From NCBI GenBank assembly GCA_012839485.1, contig DUNF01000109.1:1-5725 (forward strand): a stretch of 5,725 nt of DNA, given 5' to 3'. The DNA is from Acholeplasmataceae bacterium. Its GTDB lineage: Bacteria > Bacillota_I > Bacilli_A > ML615J-28 > CAG-698. The notes beneath the pieces were generated by a model that had not been told where the DNA came from, did not search any database, and was given only the letters and a program-made list of their open reading frames with translations. Below, piece by piece: positions 1 through 5,318 of this stretch. The translations under genes were made by a program, and so were the position numbers. The first letter of the stretch is position 1. Each line of letters opens with the position of its first letter.

Positions 1-879
1 AACATAACCTCTTGCTTCCATTGCATTAGCTAAATCTTCTGCTTGATTATAAGCAATAACAAACATCGGAACAAGTAAAGAAATTATTTGTTTAATTTTC
101 TCTCCTAGTTTTGCTTCCACAAAATCTACTCCTCTTGATGCTTGACTACGTAAAATCTTATTAGCTTGCACAATCAATGTTGGAATATATCTTAAAGCAA
201 TCGATATCATCATTGCAAATGTGCTAACATTTACCTTTAATTTTGCTAAAGGCGATAATAGCTTTTCAATTCCTAAGGTTATCTCTTCTGGTTTAGTCGT
301 TAGCGTTAAAAGCGATGAGATAAATAAAATAGACATAACACGTAAGATAATTTTAAGTGATGTATATAAACCACCATCGTAAATCATAATCTTATATGTA
401 GCTAATTCTTTTGTTAGGAAATTTCCAAAATCTAAATTAAAAATTGGAAAATATTGCAATAAAAAGAACACAGCAACTATCACTAAAAACTGTAACATCC
501 TTGCCTTTGGTAATAACCTTTTTGAAAAGATAAAAATTATTAATAAAATTAAAACAATTAAGATTCTAAATAAATCAAGTGTGAAGTTTCCTTCCCAAAT
601 CATCTCACCCTTACGCGAAAAAATAATTTGGAAGAAAATCGTAAAAAACAAAATAAATGCTATTCCCTTGATACTTTTTAAAAAATTAAGAAGTGGTGTT
701 TTTGTAGTGATAATTAATAATAAAATTGCACCAAAAGCACCAAGTAATACCCAAAAATTATTTGCAATAAACAATGCTATCATTAGAATGAAGATACCTA
801 CAAGTTTAGTTCTTGGGTCTAAACGATGAAACCAAGAGTTGGAGTTGTGGTAACGACCAAATACAATCTTATTACCCAT
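1..879 (-). CDS. ecfT: EcfT, transmembrane coupling protein of ECF transporter (3' end missing)
   Basis: EcfT is the integral membrane subunit that links the EcfA1/EcfA2 ATPases to substrate-binding S components in vitamin and cofactor uptake. The open frame runs 293 codons from the ATG at 879 to the window edge without a stop. Near the N-terminus is the family signature HRLDPRTK (residues 18-25), followed by hydrophobic segments at about 26-57 and 70-87. The C-terminal part has LTLTTKPEE (191-199), the amphipathic coupling region ALRYIPTL (228-235), and both short Arg-Gly coupling motifs that dock onto the ATPases: SRG at 248-250 and ARG at 289-291. Only the last few dozen residues should be missing. 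The start overlaps the EcfA2 stop by 8 bases, and only a weak AGGTAAGAG precedes it, which suggests translational coupling. Residues about 98-167 look like an insert with two extra hydrophobic segments compared with ordinary EcfT. Identity is secure; the insert's role is unknown. Confidence 0.93.
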   Translation of the reverse strand, partial: MGNKIVFGRYHNSNSWFHRLDPRTKLVGIFILMIALFIANNFWVLLGAFGAILLLIITTKTPLLNFLKSIKGIAFILFFTIFFQIIFSRKGEMIWEGNFTLDLFRILIVLILLIIFIFSKRLLPKARMLQFLVIVAVFFLLQYFPIFNLDFGNFLTKELATYKIMIYDGGLYTSLKIILRVMSILFISSLLTLTTKPEEITLGIEKLLSPLAKLKVNVSTFAMMISIALRYIPTLIVQANKILRSQASRGVDFVEAKLGEKIKQIISLLVPMFVIAYNQAEDLANAMEARGYV

Positions 880-1741
880 GACTCTTACCTAACACTTTTC
901 TAATTTCTAAATAAGCATCTTCTAAAGTAAACTTATTTACATCAATATCTACATTATATTGATCTTTAATTCTTTGTAACAGTTTCATTAAAACGGGATA
1001 ATCTAAACTATATCTATCTAATAATTCTTTTTTAGAAAATAACTCTTTCTTTGGTAAATCTAGTGCTATCTTACCTTCTTCTAAAACTATTACACGGTCA
1101 CAATATCTTGAAACAACTTCCATATCATGAGTAACAATAATAATTGTTTTACCCATTTTATTTAAATCTAAAAGTAAATTCATCAATTCTTTCTTTGTTT
1201 TTGGATCTAAACCTACAGTTGGTTCATCAAAAATCAAAATCTTAGGTTTACTAGCAAGAATACCAGAAATTGCAACTTTTCTCATTTCCCCACCAGATAA
1301 AGTAAAAGGATTTTTTTCTAATAGCTCTTCATTTAAACCAACAATTTTAGCTGCTTCAAGAGCATTCTTTTCTGCTTCTTCTTTTGTAAAGCCAAAATTC
1401 TTTGGTCCAAACATAATATCTTCTAGTGATGTTTGTTCAAAAAGCTGATACTCAGGAAACTGAAAAACTAAACCTACATTTTGCCTAATCGGCTTTAATA
1501 ATGTTTTGCTTTTTCTTGTAACCTTATGACCTAAGACTTCCACACTTCCATAAGTAGGCCTATTTAATGCGTTCATCAGTTGGACTAAAGTCGACTTTCC
1601 TGAACCCGTATGACCCACAATACCTATAAACTCATTTTCAGCACTAATATTTAAATTAACATCAGTTAACTGATAACGAGTTTTCTTTTTATTTCTAGGG
1701 ATATAATAGGCGAACTTTACATCTTGAAAGTTAATTCCCAT
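872..1741 (-). CDS. ecfA2: EcfA2, ECF transporter ATP-binding protein
   Basis: This cytoplasmic ABC ATPase of 289 residues, a normal length for the family, forms the asymmetric heterodimer with EcfA1 that powers ECF vitamin transport. Visible motifs are Walker A GHTGSGKST (43-51), Q-loop Gln94 within FQFPEYQLFEQT, signature LSGGE (148-152), Walker B ILIFDE (168-173) with catalytic Glu173, D-loop GLDP (177-180) and switch His205. The stretch FQFPEYQLFE followed by DIMFGPKNFG is typical of the EcfA2 subfamily and separates it from EcfA1. The ATG at 1741 is preceded by GAGGAG at a 5-base spacing, a strong ribosome binding site lying inside the end of ecfA1. The two frames overlap by 25 bases. 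No key residue is missing. Confidence 0.96.
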   Translation of the reverse strand: MGINFQDVKFAYYIPRNKKKTRYQLTDVNLNISAENEFIGIVGHTGSGKSTLVQLMNALNRPTYGSVEVLGHKVTRKSKTLLKPIRQNVGLVFQFPEYQLFEQTSLEDIMFGPKNFGFTKEEAEKNALEAAKIVGLNEELLEKNPFTLSGGEMRKVAISGILASKPKILIFDEPTVGLDPKTKKELMNLLLDLNKMGKTIIIVTHDMEVVSRYCDRVIVLEEGKIALDLPKKELFSKKELLDRYSLDYPVLMKLLQRIKDQYNVDIDVNKFTLEDAYLEIRKVLGKSHG

Positions 1742-2526
1742 AATATCTCCTCAATTTCTTTTTTATTACTTAAATCTTGATCTTCCTTTACAAGATCAAT
1801 TAATTTCATACTTTCTAAAATATCTAAATTGGCAGCCTTTAAAATCTCTTCTTCTTTAAAAGCACGTTTAGGAATATCATCTAGTACTACTTTTCCTTGA
1901 TTTAAAACAATAACCCTATCTGCATATAATGCTTCTTCTAAATTATGCGTAATTGCGATAATAGTTTTCTTGTGTTTGAATTGTTGAATCGCTTGATTCA
2001 CTTCAAAAACACCTTTAGGGTCTAACATCGATGTTGCCTCATCTAAAATTACAATTTCCGGATCATAAACTAAAACCCCAGCTAAAGCAACTCTTTGTTT
2101 TTCTCCACCAGATAATTCTTCTGGATTTTTCTCTAAATGGTTTTCCATACCTACTAGTTTAGCTACTTCTAAAACTTTTTCTTTCATTTGTTCATAAGGA
2201 ACATTTCTATTTTCTAAACCAAAAGCAATATCATCCTTAACAGTTATCCCTACAAACTGACTATCTGGATTTTGGAAAACAATCCCGATTCTTTGCCTTA
2301 AATCATCAATTGAATCAATGCTTAATTTAGTACCTTCAATATAAATTTCTCCTTTTTGTGCTTCTAGTAAACCAACAATTAACTTAGCTAAAGTTGACTT
2401 ACCAGAGCCATTATGTCCTAAGATAACTACATAAGATCCTTTTTCAATACTTAAATTAAGATTATCAATTATTTTTTTATTTTTTTCATAACTAAAAGTT
2501 AAATTTTTTACTTCAATAATGCTCAT
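1717..2526 (-). CDS. ecfA1: EcfA1, ECF transporter ATP-binding protein
   Basis: This is the first of the two ABC ATPases of the ECF energising module, acting at the cytoplasmic face with EcfA2 and EcfT. Counted from the ATG at 2526 it has 269 residues: Walker A GHNGSGKST (37-45), Q-loop Gln85 in FQNPDSQFVG, signature LSGGE (138-142), Walker B IVILDE (158-163), LDP (168-170) and switch His194. FQNPDSQFVG plus DDIAFGLEN is the EcfA1 hallmark. A GTG at 2535, directly after the upstream stop, would add three residues, but I prefer the ATG because AGGTGA sits about six bases before it and because MSIIEVKNLTF matches the usual N-terminus. That ribosome binding site overlaps the TAG stop of the NusG-II gene, so the two genes are probably translationally coupled. 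Confidence 0.95.
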   Translation of the reverse strand: MSIIEVKNLTFSYEKNKKIIDNLNLSIEKGSYVVILGHNGSGKSTLAKLIVGLLEAQKGEIYIEGTKLSIDSIDDLRQRIGIVFQNPDSQFVGITVKDDIAFGLENRNVPYEQMKEKVLEVAKLVGMENHLEKNPEELSGGEKQRVALAGVLVYDPEIVILDEATSMLDPKGVFEVNQAIQQFKHKKTIIAITHNLEEALYADRVIVLNQGKVVLDDIPKRAFKEEEILKAANLDILESMKLIDLVKEDQDLSNKKEIEEILWELTFKM

Positions 2527-2535
2527 TATTTTCAC

Positions 2536-2964
2536 CTAAAATATTATTTCTAACTCTCCGCCAACTAAAATAACAGATACTCCGTTGATGCAAATAATTG
2601 GAGCCGAATACCTTCCTTTAATTTGCATTTGTAGGCAATATTTGTCTTTACAATTAGCTTCCGTCATTTTAACTTCACCATATTTAAGGTGAACCTTATT
2701 ATGGATATGCTTATCTGATTCTAAAACAACTGTGTGTTCTTCTCCGTCTTTTAAAGACCATGTCATAATGTGCCCTTCTTGGTTTATGGTTAGTTCCTCA
2801 TCTAAACCTTCCTCGTATTGCACTTCATAGATTAACTTGTTTTCATATCTAACTTCTAAAATTAGATTAACGTTAGCTAAATCTTGGTTTGCAAAATAAA
2901 TTGTATAACTGCCTATAACTAAAAAGAATGCTATAGCAATAATAAAATAATCTAATTTCTTCAT
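2536..2964 (-). CDS. NusG domain II-containing membrane-anchored protein
   Basis: This 142-residue protein has one N-terminal membrane segment (about 5-24, after MKKLD) and an extracytoplasmic beta-rich domain. The second half resembles the stand-alone NusG domain II family: Cys105 and Cys110 in ANCKDKYC, then Cys125 in PIICINGVSVIL, ending in GELEII. Family members found outside NusG itself are small anchored proteins of unclear function. They often lie beside Gx-type membrane proteins and flavin or electron-transfer genes in Firmicutes (recalled knowledge, not shown here). It is the first gene of the operon with ecfA1, ecfA2 and ecfT, and only the ribosome binding site separates it from ecfA1. 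An AAAGGAGAA lies about ten bases before the ATG, slightly far. It uses TAG, the only non-TAA stop in the window. The family call is fairly sure; the function is unknown. Confidence 0.8.
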   Translation of the reverse strand: MKKLDYFIIAIAFFLVIGSYTIYFANQDLANVNLILEVRYENKLIYEVQYEEGLDEELTINQEGHIMTWSLKDGEEHTVVLESDKHIHNKVHLKYGEVKMTEANCKDKYCLQMQIKGRYSAPIICINGVSVILVGGELEIIF

Positions 2965-2995
2965 TAAAACAAGTTCTCCTTTCTTTTACTGTATA

Positions 2996-3004
2996 AGTAT
3001 ACCA
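2996..3004 (-). promoter_or_regulatory. Extended -10 promoter for the NusG-II/ecfA1/ecfA2/ecfT operon
   Basis: On the minus strand TGGTATACT gives a -10 hexamer TATACT (2996-3001) with an upstream TG at the extended position. No good -35 lies 16-18 bases upstream (best TAGTTT). Transcription should start near 2989, leaving a leader of about 25 bases that contains the ribosome binding site. The -10 lies within the short inverted repeat GTATA-AG-TATAC (2991-3002). Predicted from sequence only. Confidence 0.55.
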
Positions 3005-3051
3005 CATTTAGTGTTTAAAAACTACTTTAATAATAATGAGTAAAACGTTCT

Positions 3052-3702
3052 TTATAATCCAAACATAAACACAAAACGTGCTAGCATTAATAGCATAAAT
3101 ACAATTGTTGTTATTTGAACCTTAACTCCTCGGTCTAAATCTTTATTATAAACTTTTAATTCGCGAATTCCAATAACTAAACTTATGAAAACTGTCACAC
3201 TACCAAGAGCAATTAACCATATTTGATTTTCAAAAGCAAATGAGAAAACACCTAAAACTAGAAAAATAAATCCCGTATATTTAAACATTTTTGTTTTCTT
3301 ATAGAAAAACAATAATAAAAATAAATAAACAATAAATACTGAAAATACAATTCCTAAATAAACTGGATTAACCTTAAGTACAGTATTGTTTAAAACAATA
3401 TATGATGCGTTTAAGAAAATCCCATATTGCACACATTCTAAAGCCAAAGCTCCAGTAATTAAACTTAAAGGAATAATAAATTCAGTTAAAGAAGATTTGG
3501 TGGCGTGGCTTGAAAATGAAATAGCCATAACAATAACTGGCATTACAAGTAACAAAACAAAACGGATTGTAGAAATAGTTTTATGATTAATTGCCTCTAG
3601 CCCTAATAACACCAATACAAACATAAAAATTAAAATCAAACCATTTACAATACAACCAACAATAAAAAATGGTTTGTTTTGAATTCTCTTTTTCTTTTTC
3701 AT
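3052..3702 (-). CDS. Unrecognised seven-helix membrane protein (216 aa)
   Basis: I do not recognise this family. A basic N-terminus (MKKKKRIQNK) is followed by about seven hydrophobic segments near residues 12-35, 46-63, 72-95, 112-134, 139-157, 159-178 and 194-214. A basic loop, FYKKTKMFK (133-141), lies between helices 4 and 5, and a charged loop, IRELKVYNKDLDRG (179-192), lies between helices 6 and 7. Both are probably cytoplasmic by the positive-inside rule. No catalytic or transport motif is visible. AAAGGAG seven bases before the ATG is a strong ribosome binding site. The gene has its own promoter overlapping the preceding terminator and appears monocistronic, but no clear terminator separates it from the NusG-II/ecf operon, so some read-through is possible. 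Its layout resembles that of the 201- and 209-residue proteins upstream, so it may be a distant relative. Confidence 0.8.
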   Translation of the reverse strand: MKKKKRIQNKPFFIVGCIVNGLILIFMFVLVLLGLEAINHKTISTIRFVLLLVMPVIVMAISFSSHATKSSLTEFIIPLSLITGALALECVQYGIFLNASYIVLNNTVLKVNPVYLGIVFSVFIVYLFLLLFFYKKTKMFKYTGFIFLVLGVFSFAFENQIWLIALGSVTVFISLVIGIRELKVYNKDLDRGVKVQITTIVFMLLMLARFVFMFGL

Positions 3703-3726
3703 TTCTTTTCTCCTTTACATTTTATA

Positions 3727-3735
3727 ATTATATCA
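3727..3735 (-). promoter_or_regulatory. Extended -10 promoter for the 216-residue membrane protein gene
   Basis: The minus strand reads TGATATAAT: a perfect -10 TATAAT (3727-3732) with the extended TG. The best -35 match, TTGGAA, lies 19 bases upstream inside the loop and stem of the preceding terminator. The predicted start is near 3720, leaving a leader of under 20 bases that holds little more than the AAAGGAG ribosome binding site. Confidence 0.6.
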
Positions 3736-3736
3736 T

Positions 3737-3766
3737 AAAAAGAAGATTATTTTCCAATAATCTTCT
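3737..3766 (-). terminator. Rho-independent terminator of the 66/209/201-residue protein operon
   Basis: AGAAGATTAT (3741-3750) and ATAATCTTCT (3757-3766) form a perfect 10-bp stem with a 6-base loop. On the minus strand the stem is followed directly by a run of T (3741 down to 3737). It starts about 20 bases after the stop codon of the 201-residue protein gene. The stem is AT-rich, so it may be moderate in strength. Confidence 0.8.
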
Positions 3767-3768
3767 AA

Positions 3769-3780
3769 TTAGATATCTAA
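3769..3780. repeat. 12-base perfect palindrome
   Basis: TTAGATATCTAA reads the same on both strands and lies between the stop codon of the 201-residue protein gene and the terminator hairpin. It has no loop, so it is a poor RNA hairpin. It could be a protein-binding site or simply chance in AT-rich DNA. Confidence 0.3.
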
Positions 3781-3785
3781 ATCAT

Positions 3786-4391
3786 TTATTTTAAAAGTAA
3801 ATATATTATTAAAGGAAAAAGTGCTAACGATAAATTATTAATAAGCATCATCGCTATTTGGTATTCTAAATAACTATCACGCAGCAAAATCGCTAATGCT
3901 CCAATCACTAGCCACATTACCCAAATCCCAGGTAACATAATATAACCTATAACTGTAATAAATAAGATATCTACAATTGCATGAACAACTCTAAAGTAAG
4001 TTTGCATTGATCCTTTTTGTTTAGGAATTAAAATTATTAATACCAATAAAACAATATAGAATATTAACCCTAAGATTAACAAATAATAATCTCCCTTAAA
4101 TTTAATATATAAATAAAAGGCTGCTATTGCTAAACAAACAATAGTAAAGATATCTACAATAAACCTATTTAAAAAACTTACCTTATCATTATAAATACCG
4201 ACAGCACTCAAAATATTAGCTATTAAATATAACCCAAGGAAACTAAAAATCCCAAACCATTTCAAATCTAAAAAATAAAACAAGAAAAACAAAACAAAAG
4301 CTAAGCCTAAACTAGCTATTTGAAAAATTGTTAAATTCTTTTTAGTTTTAAATATTTTAATTTTACTCTCTACAATAATTGGTCCTATCAT
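3786..4391 (-). CDS. Unrecognised seven-helix membrane protein (201 aa)
   Basis: I do not recognise this family. A short N-terminal stretch ending in basic KIKIFKTKKN (10-19) leads into about seven hydrophobic segments near 21-41, 44-66, 76-96, 102-122, 132-152, 153-170 and 179-199. A basic turn, PKQKG (123-127), lies between helices 4 and 5, and RDSYLEYQ (171-178) precedes the last helix, which begins AMMLINN. No soluble domain, lipobox or catalytic motif is seen. The gene follows the 209-residue protein gene after a 9-base gap. AAGGGG five bases before the ATG at 4391 supports the start. It is the last gene of its operon, and a hairpin terminator follows. The matching length and helix spacing suggest distant kinship with the 209-residue protein. 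Confidence 0.8.
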   Translation of the reverse strand: MIGPIIVESKIKIFKTKKNLTIFQIASLGLAFVLFFLFYFLDLKWFGIFSFLGLYLIANILSAVGIYNDKVSFLNRFIVDIFTIVCLAIAAFYLYIKFKGDYYLLILGLIFYIVLLVLIILIPKQKGSMQTYFRVVHAIVDILFITVIGYIMLPGIWVMWLVIGALAILLRDSYLEYQIAMMLINNLSLALFPLIIYLLLK

Positions 4392-4400
4392 AAATACCCC

Positions 4401-5030
4401 TTAAATTAAGTTAATTTGCCACATAAACGATAAGAAAACAAATAACATTATTAAAACAAAATTATCAATTAAATAAATCATAACGTAGTAATGCGCTTCT
4501 TTACGATAAAAGATGTAAGAGAAAACTTTTGTTAAAAAGATAATCCCTAACACTATAAACAAAATTAACCTTACTACAAGTTCTGAAACCTCTAAAGCCG
4601 TTAAAACAAAAGTATTAATTAAAAATGCAAGACTTGTAAAAAGCGAAGCAATAATCCACGATTCTCGATACTTCTTAAATATTAAAACAGCTAACCAGGA
4701 AACTAAGGAAACACAAGGATAAATTAAAAATGCGATTGGATAATGATATCCTGATATAAAATCAAAAACAAAACTTAAAATAAAAGAAATTGAAGATACA
4801 ATTGGAAAAATCAAAGCTTGATAAAAAAACTTAGGATAAGTATAAAGTAATGATGCACTAGTAAAAGCAATAACAATAAAAGAAATTAAAACTAAAAGTA
4901 ATAATAAATGATAGTCCATCCTTTTATCAGTATGCATATAAACAACACTATTAACAACAGGTATTAAAGCAATTAAAACTGCAAAAATATCAAATATAAA
5001 AATAGTTTTCGGTGTTTTATCTTTAGCCAT
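4401..5030 (-). CDS. Unrecognised seven-helix membrane protein (209 aa)
   Basis: I do not recognise this family. A short polar N-terminus (MAKDKTPK) is followed by about seven hydrophobic segments near 10-31, 41-62, 70-91, 97-117, 123-144, 150-172 and 181-203. Basic loops KKYRES (119-124) and YRKEAH (175-180) lie after helices 4 and 6. The first helix contains an AxxxA pattern (Ala17, Ala21), which S components of ECF transporters use to contact EcfT, but seven helices do not fit the usual six and no substrate-binding loop is recognisable. The ATG lies one base after the stop of the 66-residue protein gene with no strong ribosome binding site of its own (only AAGAG nearby), so translation is probably coupled. 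Function unknown. Confidence 0.8.
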   Translation of the reverse strand: MAKDKTPKTIFIFDIFAVLIALIPVVNSVVYMHTDKRMDYHLLLLLVLISFIVIAFTSASLLYTYPKFFYQALIFPIVSSISFILSFVFDFISGYHYPIAFLIYPCVSLVSWLAVLIFKKYRESWIIASLFTSLAFLINTFVLTALEVSELVVRLILFIVLGIIFLTKVFSYIFYRKEAHYYVMIYLIDNFVLIMLFVFLSFMWQINLI

Positions 5031-5031
5031 T

Positions 5032-5232
5032 TTATTTACTCTTGTTATCCTCTTCTTCTAAAATCTTATCCATAATCTCTTCATAATTCCTAATTGTACT
5101 CTTATGAGCTCTTCCTTCTAAAGCGTGCAAATATTTAGCCTCATAAATCGTAGCTAAACCAAACTTTGCAAATAGTTTTTTGAATTCACTTAATTCTTTT
5201 TCTAATTGTTGAACTCTTTCTTCTAAATTCAT
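5032..5232 (-). CDS. Small coiled-coil protein (66 aa)
   Basis: This small charged cytoplasmic protein starts with a regular heptad pattern: Leu3, Val7, Leu10, Leu14, Phe17, Phe21 and Phe24 fall at alternating spacings of 4 and 3, predicting an amphipathic helix or coiled coil over residues 3-24. A middle part, ATIYEAKYLHALEGRAH (27-43), and an acidic tail (EEIMDKILEEED, 51-62) follow. There is no membrane segment or signal peptide. The ATG has a near-ideal AAGGAGG six bases upstream, stronger than any other in the window, and a promoter close by, so the protein is likely real and well expressed. It heads the operon with two membrane proteins and could oligomerise or act as a soluble partner for them; that is inference. 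I do not recognise the family. Confidence 0.75.
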   Translation of the reverse strand: MNLEERVQQLEKELSEFKKLFAKFGLATIYEAKYLHALEGRAHKSTIRNYEEIMDKILEEEDNKSK

Positions 5233-5264
5233 AACTATCCTCCTTTTTATTCCTTAACCCTTAC

Positions 5265-5273
5265 ATTATATCA
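5265..5273 (-). promoter_or_regulatory. Extended -10 promoter for the 66/209/201-residue protein operon
   Basis: The minus strand reads TGATATAAT, with a perfect TATAAT at 5265-5270. The -35 region is poor (TATTTT at 17 bases). The same ten bases, ATGATATAAT, recur at the promoter of the 216-residue protein gene. The predicted start is near 5257, giving a leader of about 25 bases carrying the AAGGAGG site. Confidence 0.6.
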
Positions 5274-5285
5274 TATTTTATTTAA

Positions 5286-5318
5286 TAAAAATACCCCTAA
5301 AAATAAGGGGTATTTTTT
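5286..5318. terminator. Strong terminator after the PH-domain gene, symmetrical enough to work both ways
   Basis: AAAAATACCCCT (5287-5298) pairs with AGGGGTATTTTT (5306-5317) around a 7-base A-rich loop. The GC core is four G-C pairs. T runs flank the stem on both strands, so it could end transcription either way. On the minus strand, where the genes lie, it begins at the stop codon of the PH-domain gene. Confidence 0.88.

Noticed and set aside
581..829. Plus-strand open frame of 82 codons
   Set aside because: It lies wholly antisense to EcfT, whose motifs are clear, and its product has no recognisable feature.
2965..3051. Riboswitch upstream of the NusG-II/ecf operon
   Set aside because: The predicted leader is only about 25 bases and the whole gap is 87 bases, too short for a known vitamin riboswitch; no conserved core or stable stem is seen.
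3003..3051. Terminator after the 216-residue protein gene
   Set aside because: Only weak stems of four bases with tiny loops (such as GTTT/AAAC) can be drawn, without a following T run on the minus strand.
3386..3586. Plus-strand open frame of 66 codons
   Set aside because: It is antisense within the 216-residue membrane protein gene, which has a strong ribosome binding site and a promoter of its own.
4401..5030. 209-residue protein as an S component of the ECF transporter
   Set aside because: It has AxxxA in the first helix and lies near ecf genes, but it shows about seven helices rather than six, has no substrate-binding signature, and belongs to a different transcript. AxxxA is common in helices.
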